Assembly (NCBI RefSeq): GCF_902830275.1
Contig: NZ_CADESW010000015.1
Coordinates: forward strand, 62,001 to 126,000
Source of the DNA: Burkholderia stagnalis
GTDB lineage: Bacteria; Pseudomonadota; Gammaproteobacteria; Burkholderiales; Burkholderiaceae
DNA length: 64,000 nucleotides
Direction of reading: 5' to 3'
The position numbers and the translations under genes were made by a program. Of the stretch, positions 1 through 8,331 are shown in pieces (within the stretch, counting starts at the first letter, position 1; each line of letters starts with the position of its first letter). Under the pieces are notes generated by a model. That model searched no databases. It saw nothing but the letters and a program-made list of their open reading frames with translations, and was not told the origin of the DNA.

Positions 1-72
1 CTCGCGCAACTGGCCGCCTGCGAGCAGTTCCTGCGCAAGTTCATCCGCAGCATGTCGGTCGACGCGCACTGA
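1..72 (+). CDS. C-terminal end of an unidentified protein (truncated by window)
   Basis: An open frame enters from the left edge and encodes 23 residues ending in IRSMSVDAH before a TGA stop at 70-72. The codons are GC-rich like the rest of the window. The piece is too short to assign to a family. It lies 59 bp upstream of the threonine dehydratase start on the same strand with no terminator between, so the two could be co-transcribed. That link is inference only. Confidence 0.5.
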   Translation, partial: LAQLAACEQFLRKFIRSMSVDAH

Positions 73-131
73 CGGTTGCCCGCCACGCCGGCCCGCGCGT
101 GCGGGCCGGGACACTCCCCACACGCCAGGCC

Positions 132-1148
132 ATGTCGACTACCCAACCGGGCACCGCCCACACGATCGACGGCGAGCCGATTCCGACGCTCGACGAAATC
201 GCCGCGCAGCACTTCGCGCTGTCGCCGTGGGTCGCGCGCACGCCGGTGTTCGAGCGCGGCGACCTGCCGTCGCTCGAAGGCACGCACGTGAACTTCAAGT
301 TCGAGCTGCTGCAGGCGAGTGGCAGCTTCAAGGCGCGCGGCGCGTTCACGCACCTGCTCGCGCTCGACGAAGCGCGCAAGAGCGCCGGCGTCACCTGCGT
401 GTCGGCCGGCAATCACGCGGCGGCGGTCGCGTATGCGGCGATGCGGCTCGGCAGCAGCGCGAAGGTCGTGATGTTCCACACCGCGAGCCCGTCGCGCATC
501 GCGCAGTGCAAGCAGTACCGCGCGGAAGTCGTGCTGGCCGCGAGCGCGTCGCAGGCGTTCGACCTCGTGCGCCGCATCGAGGCCGAGGAAGGCCGCTTCT
601 TCATCCATCCGTTCAACGGCTATCACACGATCCTCGGCACCGCGACGCTCGGCTACGAATGGGCGACGCAGACGCCCGACCTCGACGCGGTGATCGTGCC
701 GATCGGCGGCGGCGGGCTCGCGGCCGGCGTGTCGACCGCGCTGCGGCTCGCGAACCCGCGCGTGCACGTGTACGGCGTCGAGCCGGAAGGCTCGGACGCG
801 ATGAGCCGCAGCTTCGCGGCCAACCACACGGTCAAGATGGCCGCGATGCACACGATCGCGGACTCGCTGATGGCGCCGCACACCGAGGAATACAGCTACC
901 AGCTGTGCCGGCGCCACATCGACAGCATCGTCACCGTGTCCGACGACGCGCTGCGCGCCGCGATGCTGTTCCTGTTCTCGCACCTGAAGATCGCCGTCGA
1001 GCCGGCGTGCGCCGCGGCGATGGCCGCCCTGCTCGGCCCGCTGCGCGAAACGCTGCAGGGCAAGCGGGTCGGCGTGCTGCTGTCGGGCACCAACACCGAT
1101 CCGGTCACGCTCGGCATGCACCTCGCGCACGCGAAGCTGCTGCGCTGA
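132..1148 (+). CDS. PLP-dependent threonine/serine dehydratase
   Basis: A 338-residue fold-type II PLP enzyme, expected to deaminate threonine or serine to a 2-oxoacid and ammonia in the cytoplasm. The PLP lysine sits in the motif SGSFKARGA (K67), and the phosphate-binding tetraglycine loop GGGGLAAG is at about residues 192-199. It ends without a C-terminal ACT regulatory domain, so it resembles catabolic threonine dehydratases or serine racemases rather than the biosynthetic IlvA. I chose ATG 132 (MSTTQPG), where homology-like sequence begins soon after; an in-frame GTG at 99 would add 11 unlikely residues. Substrate preference cannot be told from sequence alone. Confidence 0.88.
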   Translation: MSTTQPGTAHTIDGEPIPTLDEIAAQHFALSPWVARTPVFERGDLPSLEGTHVNFKFELLQASGSFKARGAFTHLLALDEARKSAGVTCVSAGNHAAAVAYAAMRLGSSAKVVMFHTASPSRIAQCKQYRAEVVLAASASQAFDLVRRIEAEEGRFFIHPFNGYHTILGTATLGYEWATQTPDLDAVIVPIGGGGLAAGVSTALRLANPRVHVYGVEPEGSDAMSRSFAANHTVKMAAMHTIADSLMAPHTEEYSYQLCRRHIDSIVTVSDDALRAAMLFLFSHLKIAVEPACAAAMAALLGPLRETLQGKRVGVLLSGTNTDPVTLGMHLAHAKLLR

Positions 1149-1172
1149 GCGGCACGGGCGCCCGCGCGGCGG

Positions 1173-1207
1173 TTATCCCCAGATCGTGTTGAAGAGCCTG
1201 TGGACAA
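1173..1207. repeat. DnaA-box inverted element, copy A
   Basis: The left 9-mer TTATCCCCA (1173-1181) and the right 9-mer TGTGGACAA (1199-1207) are inverted near-matches of the DnaA box TTATNCACA, separated by 17 bp. Copy B, 140 bp downstream, has the same architecture and is identical at 25 of 35 positions. Confidence 0.55.
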
Positions 1208-1312
1208 GCTTCTGAAAGGCTTCCTAAGCTGTTGATGCACCGGCGATTTCGGCCGGCGCTGCAAAACGCGTCGCGGGCCGGCGCGTCGCGGCGCGATCGG
1301 GGCGGCGCATGG

Positions 1313-1347
1313 TTATGCACAGATTGTGTTGACAGCCTTGTTGATAA
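1313..1347. repeat. DnaA-box inverted element, copy B
   Basis: It starts with a perfect DnaA box, TTATGCACA (1313-1321), and ends with TGTTGATAA (1339-1347), the inverted arm, again with a 17-bp spacer containing GATTGTGTTGA (copy A has GATCGTGTTGA). It lies about 95 bp upstream of the DUF3574 lipoprotein start. Confidence 0.6.
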
Positions 1348-1441
1348 CCGGCCGGAGAACCGCGCAAGTCATTGAGCGCGCAACGTTTTATGAGGTTGCC
1401 GCACCATGCATCCAACGCGTGCACCCAACGGAGGAATCGCC

Positions 1442-1876
1442 ATGCGCGCCCTGTCGACCAGTCTCGTGTTCGCCATCGCCCTGCTCTCCGGCTGCGCGGC
1501 CACGCAGTTGCCGGCCGCGGCCGACCCGGCGTCTTGCGCGCAGGCCGGCGGCAGCCGTCAATTGCAGGCCGACCTGCTGTTCGGTCGCGACATCGCAGGG
1601 CGCGGCCCCGTCACCGATGCCGAACGCGCGGCCTTCCTCGCCGACGTCGTCACGCCCCGCTTCCCCGACGGCTTCACGTTCTGGGATACCCACGGCCAAT
1701 GGCGCGACCGCACGACCGGCCGCATCACGCGGGAAGACAGCTTCGTCATCCGTATCATTGCCGGCGACACGCGCGATACGCTCGAGCGCCTGACGGCCAT
1801 CCGTCGCGCGTATGCGGAACGGTTCAGGCAGGAATCGGTCGGCGTGACGCTCGCGCCGGTCTGCGCGTCGTTCTGA
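1442..1876 (+). CDS. DUF3574 family lipoprotein
   Basis: A 144-residue protein with a lipoprotein signal: a short basic start, a hydrophobic stretch, then the lipobox LLSGC at residues 14-18, so the mature protein should be lipidated at the cysteine. The body contains the pattern LLFGRDI, FLADVVTPRFPDGFT and WRDRTTG that I associate with DUF3574. No enzymatic role is known. ATG 1442 is preceded by ACGGAGGAATCGCC, a good ribosome binding site; the longer frame from 1406 lacks one. It converges on the mrcA gene. Confidence 0.72.
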   Translation: MRALSTSLVFAIALLSGCAATQLPAAADPASCAQAGGSRQLQADLLFGRDIAGRGPVTDAERAAFLADVVTPRFPDGFTFWDTHGQWRDRTTGRITREDSFVIRIIAGDTRDTLERLTAIRRAYAERFRQESVGVTLAPVCASF

Positions 1877-1904
1877 CGGCGTGCGGCGCAGCCACGCGCG
1901 CGGG

Positions 1905-1934
1905 CAAAAAAAACGGGCGCCCGCAGGCGCCCGT
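1905..1934 (-). terminator. Intrinsic terminator of mrcA
   Basis: A 9-bp perfect stem, ACGGGCGCC (1913-1921) and GGCGCCCGT (1926-1934), with a four-base loop. Read on the minus strand it is followed by eight T (A run 1905-1912). It lies just after the mrcA stop and also faces the convergent lipoprotein gene. Confidence 0.85.
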
Positions 1935-1956
1935 CGATTGGCGAACCCCAGCCGCG

Positions 1957-4509
1957 TTACGGCTTGTTGCTCTCGAACATGTCCATGATCTGCTGCTTCT
2001 CCTGCGAGCTCACCGGCGGCGGCGTCAGGCCCGCCGCGCCGGCCGAGCCGAGCGCGTCGTTCGCGCTGATCGCGTTGGCCGCCGGGTTGATGTCGACGCT
2101 CGCGACGAAGCCGGCACCCGGCGTGCGATCCGCGTAGTACAGCTCGCCGTCGAGCGTCGTCAGCCCGTCGGGCATCGGCATCGGCTGCTCGGGCACGCCG
2201 TTCAGCGCGGCGCGCATGTAGTTCACCCAGATCGGCAGCGCGAGCTGCGCGCCGAACTCGCGGCTGCCGAGGCTCTTCGGCTGGTCGAAGCCCATCCACG
2301 CGACCGCGACGAGCGACTGCTGGTAGCCGGCGAACCAGCCGTCCTTCGCATCGTTCGTCGTCCCCGTCTTGCCCTGCAGGTCGCCGCGGCCGAGCACGTT
2401 GGAACCCGCACCCGTGCCGGCCGTCGCGACCGTGTGCAGCAGGCTGTTCATCACGTACGCGTTGCGGCCTTCGATCGTGCGCGGCGCGGTATTGCCCGCG
2501 ATCACCGGCTGCGCCTTCTGCAGCGCCTGGCCGCGTGCGTCGTCGACCTCGGCGATCAGGTACGGATCGACCTTGTAGCCGCCGTTCGCGAACACCGCAT
2601 AGCCGGTCGCGAGCTGCAGCGGCGTGACGAGCCCCGCGCCGAGCGCCATCGGCAGGTACGGCGGCGTCTTCGCCGGATCGAAGCCGAAGCGCTGCGTCAC
2701 GTACTCCTGCGCATACTGCGTGCCGATCGATGCAAGGATGCGGATCGACACGAGGTTCTTCGAACGCTGCAGGCCGGTGCGCATCGACATCGGGCCGTCG
2801 GGCTGGTCGTCGTCCTTCGGTTCCCACGCGGTACCGCCCGGCACGCTCGGCGGGAAATACAGCGGCGCGTCGTTGATGATCGTCGCCGGCCCGAGGCCCT
2901 TGTCGAGCGAGGCCGAATAGATGAACGGCTTGAACGACGAGCCCGGCTGGCGCCACGCCTGCGTCACGTGGTTGAACTTGCTCTTGTTGAAGTCGAAGCC
3001 GCCGACGAGCGAGCGGATCGCGCCGTCCTGCGGCGCGATCGCGACGAGCGCGCCTTCGACCTGCGGCAGCTGCACGACCTGCCAGCCGCTTTTCGCGTCC
3101 TTCAGCACGCGCACGATCGAACCGGGCTTGATCTTCAGCGTGTTGTTCGCGCGCGGCCCCAGCGCGGCCGCGACGAAGCGCAGCCCGCCAGCGCCGATGG
3201 TCGTCTTCGCGCCGCCGACGAACTGCACCTCGACCGCGTTCGGCGCGGCCGACAGCACCACCGCCGACTGCAGGTCGCCGTTGTCCGGGTGATCGGCGAG
3301 CGCGTCGTCGATCGCCTCGTCGCGATCGTCGCCGGTCGCCGGCAGCGTGATGAAGCCTTCCGGCCCGCGATAGCCGTGACGGCGCTCGTAGTCGAGAATG
3401 CCGCGCCGCACCGCCTGGTACGCCGCTTCCTGGTCGGCCGCGTTGATCGTCGTCGTGACCGTCAGGCCGCGCGTGTACGTCTCGTCCTTGTACTGCGCGT
3501 ACATCATCTGCCGCACCATCTCGGCGACGTACTCGCCGTGCACCGCGTACTGGTTGCCCGGCGTGCGCACGTGGATCTCTTCCTTCAGCGCCTGCTCGTA
3601 TTGCGGCTGCGTGATGTAGCCGACCTCGTACATCCGCTTCAGGATGTATTCCTGGCGCACCTTCGCGCGCTTCGGATTGACAACCGGGTTGTACGCGGAC
3701 GGCGCTTTCGGCAGCCCGGCCAGCATTGCGGCCTCCGCGACCGTGATGTCCTTCAGGTCCTTGCCGAAGTACACGCGCGCCGCCGCGGCAAAGCCGTACG
3801 AGCGCTGGCCGAGGTAGATCTGGTTCATGTACAGCTCGAGGATCTGGTCCTTCGTCAGCGCCTTCTCGATCTTGTACGCGAGCAGCATTTCGTAGATCTT
3901 GCGCGTGTAGGTCTTCTCGCTCGACAGGAAGAAGTTGCGCGCGACCTGCATCGTGATCGTGCTCGCGCCCTGGCGCGCGCCGCCGTGCATCAGGTCGGCG
4001 ACGCCCGCGCGCAGGATGCCGAGGAAGTCCACGCCGCCGTGCTCGTAGAAGCGGTAGTCCTCGATCGCGAGCACCGCCTTCTTCATCACGTCGGGAATGT
4101 CCTGGAAGCGCACGAGGCTGCGGCGCTCCTCGCCGAACTCGCCGATCAGCACGTGATCGGCCGTCATCACGCGCAGCGGCACTTTCGGCTGGTAGTTGGT
4201 CAGCGCGTCGAGCGACGGCAGCTGCGGGGCCATCACGACGAGCGCGTAGCCGACGATCAGCGCGCCGACGATGGCCAGCGTGATGAACAGGCCGACGAAC
4301 CACAGCGCGACGCGCGAGCCGAACGAACGGCGGCGACGGCCCCCGCTGTCGCCATCGCCATTGCGTGGCGCGCGGTGCGCATCGCGGTCGTCGTCATCGG
4401 TGTAATAGGCTCCGGCAGGCGAACGGCGCAGCGTGTAGTGGGGTTCGTTCCTGGCCGAAGAAGAAGGCGGTCGTTTGATAATTGGCATGTCGGAATGGCG
4501 GGCGCGCAT
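1957..4509 (-). CDS. mrcA: Penicillin-binding protein 1A, bifunctional transglycosylase/transpeptidase
   Basis: Class A PBP of 850 residues from the chosen start. It polymerises glycan strands and cross-links peptidoglycan at the periplasmic face. A charged cytoplasmic N-terminus is followed by one membrane anchor (about 67-93) and the GT51 domain, with the catalytic glutamate in IEDYRFYEHGG (E150), then GASTITMQVARNFF and ELYMNQIYLG. The transpeptidase domain shows the SSFK, SKN and KTGTT motifs. ATG at 4509 has a ribosome binding site (GAGGG, five to six bases upstream); the ATG at 4488 (MPIIKRPP) has none but could be the annotated start. The frame extends to 4572. Confidence 0.93.
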   Translation of the reverse strand: MRARHSDMPIIKRPPSSSARNEPHYTLRRSPAGAYYTDDDDRDAHRAPRNGDGDSGGRRRRSFGSRVALWFVGLFITLAIVGALIVGYALVVMAPQLPSLDALTNYQPKVPLRVMTADHVLIGEFGEERRSLVRFQDIPDVMKKAVLAIEDYRFYEHGGVDFLGILRAGVADLMHGGARQGASTITMQVARNFFLSSEKTYTRKIYEMLLAYKIEKALTKDQILELYMNQIYLGQRSYGFAAAARVYFGKDLKDITVAEAAMLAGLPKAPSAYNPVVNPKRAKVRQEYILKRMYEVGYITQPQYEQALKEEIHVRTPGNQYAVHGEYVAEMVRQMMYAQYKDETYTRGLTVTTTINAADQEAAYQAVRRGILDYERRHGYRGPEGFITLPATGDDRDEAIDDALADHPDNGDLQSAVVLSAAPNAVEVQFVGGAKTTIGAGGLRFVAAALGPRANNTLKIKPGSIVRVLKDAKSGWQVVQLPQVEGALVAIAPQDGAIRSLVGGFDFNKSKFNHVTQAWRQPGSSFKPFIYSASLDKGLGPATIINDAPLYFPPSVPGGTAWEPKDDDQPDGPMSMRTGLQRSKNLVSIRILASIGTQYAQEYVTQRFGFDPAKTPPYLPMALGAGLVTPLQLATGYAVFANGGYKVDPYLIAEVDDARGQALQKAQPVIAGNTAPRTIEGRNAYVMNSLLHTVATAGTGAGSNVLGRGDLQGKTGTTNDAKDGWFAGYQQSLVAVAWMGFDQPKSLGSREFGAQLALPIWVNYMRAALNGVPEQPMPMPDGLTTLDGELYYADRTPGAGFVASVDINPAANAISANDALGSAGAAGLTPPPVSSQEKQQIMDMFESNKP

Positions 4510-4952
4510 GGCGCCCTCGGACGCATGCGGTATGCAAGCGGATGAATCGAGAGAGAGAGTGCATCGTGACAATCGTCACGTCGACAGACCCCGCCGCGCG
4601 GCGATCCGTTCCCGCGACGTGACAGCGCATTTTAATGAAATCAATCGATTAGCTTCGCGATTTTTTGTAAAAATTCCCGCATAACCCCGTTTTCAGCGCG
4701 TTTTTGCCTGGCCGCGCGGCCTATCATGGACACGGAACGCGTTGTAGATGCCGGCCGAGCTTTCAATTCGGAAAGCTTGGCCGGCATGTCGCGCGGTGTG
4801 GCGCCCGCCTGGTCGCGCGGCTTGAACTCGCGCGTTTAAGCCGTATTTAAGTGTGCAGGTGGTCTAATGTCTGCCGGCACGGGCGGGCCGCAACCGGCAC
4901 CGTCGCGGGCCACGCCGCAGCGATGCGGCGCCTTTCACACTCGGAGGATTTC
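4510..4952. other. Divergent mrcA/pspA regulatory region
   Basis: This 443-bp spacer has no convincing gene; short frames here lack ribosome sites and family resemblance. It contains the inverted repeat CGTGAC-AATC-GTCACG (4565-4580) in the likely mrcA leader, an A/T-rich stretch at about 4630-4685, and a 17-bp hairpin at 4748-4787. I saw no sigma-54 type promoter for pspA. Confidence 0.55.
4748..4787. repeat. 17-bp hairpin upstream of pspA
   Basis: The arm ATGCCGGCCGAGCTTTC (4748-4764) pairs with GAAAGCTTGGCCGGCAT (4771-4787) with one G-T wobble and a six-base loop. No T run follows on either strand, so it does not look like a standard terminator. Confidence 0.7.
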
Positions 4953-5633
4953 ATGTCGCTTTTCGACTCTGTTTCGCGCACGATCAAGGGCCTGTTGAAC
5001 GATGCGGCCGACTCGGTGCAGGACCCGTCGCGCGACGCACGCCAGATCGTGCGGGAGCTCGACGACAGCATCGGCCGCGCCGAGAATTCGCTGATCGAGA
5101 TCGAGGCGCAGGTCGCGACCCAGCGCAGCAAGCGCGATGCAGCCGACGACAAGGCGAAGAAGTACGAAGATGGCGCGAAGCGCGCGCTGCAGGCGGGCGA
5201 CGAGTCGCTCGCGCGCGAGGCGCTCGGCGCGCAGGCGAACGCCGAGGCGGAGCGCGACGCGCTCGCGAAGGAACTCGCGACGCTCGAGCCGTCGGTCGAC
5301 AAGCTCAAGGGGCAGATCGCCGACATGCGCCAGCGCCGCAACGACCTGAACGCGCGCTCGAACATCCTGCAGGCGAAACAGGAAATCGCGCAGGCGAAGG
5401 ACGTCGCGGCCACCGCGCTCGGCGGCATCGGCGGCAAGAACCTGTCGGAGGATTTCCAGAAGCTCGAGGACAAGGTCGCGCTGGAGAACGCGCGTTCCGA
5501 CGCACGCCTCAATTCGGCCGACACGTCGAGCGGCAAGGCGCTCGACGACAAGCTCGCCGCGCTGAACAAGGGCCCGTCGGTCGAGGATCGCCTCGCCGCC
5601 CTGAAGAAGCAGCTCGACACGCCCGCGCAGTAA
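4953..5633 (+). CDS. PspA/IM30 (ESCRT-III-like) family protein
   Basis: A 226-residue, almost entirely helical, charged protein beginning MSLFDSVSRTIKGLLNDAAD and continuing with long heptad-rich segments, typical of PspA/Vipp1 membrane-stress proteins that coat and stabilise the inner membrane. The start is set by TCGGAGGATTTC just upstream of ATG 4953. It is followed after 79 bp by a membrane TPR protein on the same strand, suggesting a two-gene envelope-stress unit. No pspF, pspB or pspC neighbours are present, so regulation must differ from the enteric Psp system. Confidence 0.82.
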   Translation: MSLFDSVSRTIKGLLNDAADSVQDPSRDARQIVRELDDSIGRAENSLIEIEAQVATQRSKRDAADDKAKKYEDGAKRALQAGDESLAREALGAQANAEAERDALAKELATLEPSVDKLKGQIADMRQRRNDLNARSNILQAKQEIAQAKDVAATALGGIGGKNLSEDFQKLEDKVALENARSDARLNSADTSSGKALDDKLAALNKGPSVEDRLAALKKQLDTPAQ

Positions 5634-5712
5634 CCGGCTGCGCGCCGCCCGCCGGATTCCGGCACGGCGCGCATCGATCGCAAGGAGACGGGCGCCCGCG
5701 CCCGGTTCGATC

Positions 5713-6882
5713 ATGAAGAAACCCCTCGCCGCTTTCGGCTTCGCGCTGCTGATGCTGTCGTCCGCCGCGTTTGCGGTGCCCTCGCTGCAGCAGGTCGAGC
5801 AGTCGATCGCGCAGCGCGACTGGCAGCGCGCCGATACGCAGCTGTCGCAAGTCATCGACGCGCATCCGAACAACGCGCACGCGCGCTATCTCTATGCGCA
5901 GGTGCTCGACCGCGAAGGCCGCGCGTCGGACGCGCTCGCGCAGCTGCAGCGCGCGAAGACGCTCGATCCGCAACTGCGCTTCGCCGACCCTGCCCGCTTC
6001 GCGCAGACGGAAGCGCGCATCCGCGCCGACGCGGGGCGCGTCGCCGGCACGCTGCAGTCGTCGCTCGCGCCCGCCGTGCCGCCCGCCGAAAAACACGGGC
6101 CGTCCACCGGCATGTGGATCGGCCTCGGCCTGATCGTCGCGGTGATCGCGCTGGTGCTGCGCTGGACGCTGCGGCGCGCGCGCTCGACCGACGATCGCCG
6201 CGCCGACGACGAGCGCCGCGCGCAGTTGAAGCGCGCGACCGACGTGCTCAACGACATCCGGCCGCTGAAGCTCGACGCGCGGCTGTCGACGGCGCCCGGC
6301 GCGGCCGCGCTGACGAGCGAGCTGGAGGGCATCGAGACCGACGCGCGCGAGCTCGTCGAAGCGCTGTCGAACGGCAGGAATCCGGTGCCGCCGTACCGCG
6401 TCGACGAACTCGAGCAGCGCCACGCGAGCGTGAAGGCGCGCGTCGAGGGCCGGCCCGATCCGGCCACGCAGGCTGCCCCGCCGCCGGCCGCCGGCAGCGG
6501 TTCGGTGTTCGCGCAGGAAGCGGACCGCGTGACCGGCGCGCAGGGCCAGCCGTATCCCTCACAATATCCGCAGCAATATCCGCCGCAGCCGCAGTATCCG
6601 CAGCAACAGCAACCGCCCGTCGTGATCCAGCAAGGTGGCGGCTTCGGCGGCGGGATGGGCGGGCTGCTGACCGGCGTGCTGCTCGGCCAGGCGATGTCGG
6701 GCGGCCGTGACCGCGTGGTCGAACGCGACGTGATCGTTGACGACGAGCGCCGCCGGCACGATGCCGACCCCGGCTTCGACCTCGGCCGCGGCGACAATAC
6801 GAACTGGGACAACGGCAACGGTGGCGGCAGCGACGGCGGCGTCGATCTCGGCAGCAACGACGACGGCTGGACCGACACCTGA
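5713..6882 (+). CDS. Exported TPR membrane protein with Gln/Pro- and Gly-rich tail
   Basis: A 389-residue protein of unknown function. It has a signal peptide (residues 1-21, ending SSAAFA), TPR-like helices (about 24-90), a single transmembrane segment (GMWIGLGLIVAVIALVL, about 133-150), an Arg-rich helical cytoplasmic part, then low-complexity YPQQ repeats (about 280-305), a glycine-rich hydrophobic patch and an acidic Gly/Asn/Asp tail. Its position right after pspA suggests a membrane partner for the PspA protein. That is inference from adjacency; I do not recognise a named family. Confidence 0.72.
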   Translation: MKKPLAAFGFALLMLSSAAFAVPSLQQVEQSIAQRDWQRADTQLSQVIDAHPNNAHARYLYAQVLDREGRASDALAQLQRAKTLDPQLRFADPARFAQTEARIRADAGRVAGTLQSSLAPAVPPAEKHGPSTGMWIGLGLIVAVIALVLRWTLRRARSTDDRRADDERRAQLKRATDVLNDIRPLKLDARLSTAPGAAALTSELEGIETDARELVEALSNGRNPVPPYRVDELEQRHASVKARVEGRPDPATQAAPPPAAGSGSVFAQEADRVTGAQGQPYPSQYPQQYPPQPQYPQQQQPPVVIQQGGGFGGGMGGLLTGVLLGQAMSGGRDRVVERDVIVDDERRRHDADPGFDLGRGDNTNWDNGNGGGSDGGVDLGSNDDGWTDT

Positions 6883-6969
6883 TCGCCGCGCGTCGGGAGC
6901 AGCCGCATCGCGCGCCCGCTCCCCCGGCGGGTGCGCTGCGGCCTTGCGGCGCGCGCCTGCCGCGCCGAT

Positions 6970-6998
6970 TTGTCAATCATTCAAAGATGGGCTATCGG
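6970..6998 (+). promoter_or_regulatory. Candidate sigma-70 promoter for mscL
   Basis: TTGTCA (6970-6975), a 17-bp spacer, then TATCGG (6993-6998). It lies about 110 bp before the mscL start in the only A/T-rich part of the spacer. The -10 match is weak, so this is tentative. Confidence 0.35.
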
Positions 6999-7107
6999 CA
7001 TTGGGGCACGTTCGCTATCATGCGGCCATCGGCGTGCCACCGACCCTGAATTCGACACGATGCGTCGCGGCGCGCCTCCATTTGCCCTAAAAAGGAGAAA
7101 CCCGCTC

Positions 7108-7539
7108 ATGAGCATCATCAAGGAATTCAAGGAGTTCGCCGTCAAGGGCAACGTGATGGATCTCGCCGTCGGCGTGATCATCGGCGGCGCATTCTCGAAG
7201 ATCGTCGATTCGATCGTGAAGGACCTGATCATGCCGGTCATCGGTGTCCTGACGGGCGGCCTGGATTTCTCGAACAAGTTCGTACTGCTCGGCACGATCC
7301 CGCCGTCGTTCAAGGGTAATCCCGATTCGTTCAAGGATCTGCAGGCCGCCGGCGTCGCGGCGTTCGGCTACGGTTCGTTCATCACCGTGCTGATCAACTT
7401 CATCATCCTCGCATTCATCATTTTCCTGATGGTGAAATTCATCAACAAGCTGCGCAAGCCGGCGGAAGCCGCGCCGGCCGCAACGCCGGAAGACATCGTG
7501 CTGCTGCGCGAAATCCGCGATTCGCTCAAGCAGCGCTGA
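7108..7539 (+). CDS. mscL: Large-conductance mechanosensitive channel
   Basis: A 143-residue inner-membrane channel that opens under membrane tension to release solutes on hypo-osmotic shock. The N-terminal amphipathic helix MSIIKEFKEFAVKGNVMDLAVG leads into the pore helix (VGVIIGGAFSKIVDSIVKDL), a periplasmic loop, and the second membrane helix (FITVLINFIILAFIIFLMV, about 91-110), then the cytoplasmic bundle. Length matches the family. ATG 7108 follows AAAAAGGAGAAA; the longer frame from 6931 has no support. An intrinsic terminator follows immediately, so it is probably monocistronic. Confidence 0.97.
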   Translation: MSIIKEFKEFAVKGNVMDLAVGVIIGGAFSKIVDSIVKDLIMPVIGVLTGGLDFSNKFVLLGTIPPSFKGNPDSFKDLQAAGVAAFGYGSFITVLINFIILAFIIFLMVKFINKLRKPAEAAPAATPEDIVLLREIRDSLKQR

Positions 7540-7563
7540 GCGTTCGCGCACGACCGTCAGCCA

Positions 7564-7587
7564 GGCCCGCCGCGTGCGGGCCTTTTT
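7564..7587 (+). terminator. Intrinsic terminator of mscL
   Basis: GGCCCGC (7564-7570), a five-base loop and GCGGGCC (7576-7582), followed by TTTTT. It lies 24 bp after the mscL stop. Confidence 0.85.
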
Positions 7588-7823
7588 ATTGCCCGCGCCG
7601 CGCGATGCGCGGGCCTCGCATTTTTTTGTGACGAGCGGATGCACGCGCCGGGAAAGCGGGTCTATCATGGAGACTAAACCGACAGTGCAGGCGCCAGGCG
7701 CCGACTGTGTCGATCGTGGCGAGCGGGTCGACGGGAGACATCGATCGTCGCACCGCACGAGCGCAGCATGTTCGTGTGCTATAAAGGATCGGCATGCGGC
7801 GTACATAGCCGGGAGTGGGTCGC

Positions 7824-8315
7824 ATGAAAGTGCCGCATTTCTTGCAATTGTTTTTGAGGCGAGTGTTTATGTCCTTCCCGAAAAAACGTCGACGCGCGCA
7901 GCAGGATGGCCAGGAGTCGTTCCTCGCGGTATTGCGCCATTCGAAACCGTTCGCCCAGCTCGACACCAAGATCGCACGCGCCCGCGCGCAGGACGAACCT
8001 GTGCTGTACGCGCATGTGCTGCCCGGCCTGGACGTGCTTCTGTGCAGCGTGCGCGGCGCGCAGCCGCCGTATCCGGCGATCGCCGAATTGCGAAAGCGCT
8101 GCATCGAATCGATCGCCAACGCGCTCGAACAGCCGCTCGACGGCCTCGAGAACGGTGGTTACTGGTACGAATCGAATGGCTTCGGCTTCCTCGTCTTCGC
8201 GAGCCGCGCCCGCGCGCGCATCCTGCCCGAATTTGGTGCAGGCACGAAAGCGAGCCTGCGCAGCGGGCTCGGGCGACAGAATGCCGGGGACACGACGCCC
8301 CGTTCGCTCGGCTGA
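7824..8315 (+). CDS. Small conserved hypothetical protein
   Basis: A 163-residue protein I do not recognise. It starts with a short hydrophobic/basic segment (MKVPHFLQLFLRRVF), then SFPKKRRRAQQ and a soluble domain with YAHVLPGLDVLLCSVRG and a C-terminal Arg-rich stretch. ATG 7824 follows GGGAGTGGGTCGC; the internal ATG at 7869 (MSFPKKRRR) is an alternative giving 148 residues. It is bounded by the mscL terminator upstream and a strong hairpin downstream, so it is a single-gene unit. Confidence 0.6.
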   Translation: MKVPHFLQLFLRRVFMSFPKKRRRAQQDGQESFLAVLRHSKPFAQLDTKIARARAQDEPVLYAHVLPGLDVLLCSVRGAQPPYPAIAELRKRCIESIANALEQPLDGLENGGYWYESNGFGFLVFASRARARILPEFGAGTKASLRSGLGRQNAGDTTPRSLG

Positions 8316-8331
8316 TTCCACGCCATGTTCC

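Larger units (their letters stand above)
1149..1441. other. Intergenic region with two DnaA-box-bearing elements
   Basis: This 293-bp spacer holds no credible gene. It carries two related 35-bp imperfect palindromes (1173-1207 and 1313-1347), annotated separately. A good ribosome binding site (ACGGAGGAA) precedes the lipoprotein ATG at 1442. Confidence 0.6.

Noticed and set aside
1372..4545. A 1057-codon open frame on the plus strand opposite mrcA
   Set aside because: It is the Arg/His/Asp-rich antisense mirror of a GC-rich gene and shows no domain or ribosome site.
4510..4952. Sigma-54 promoter for pspA
   Set aside because: No GG-N10-GC element of the expected TGGCAC-N5-TTGC type was found, and no pspF gene is adjacent.
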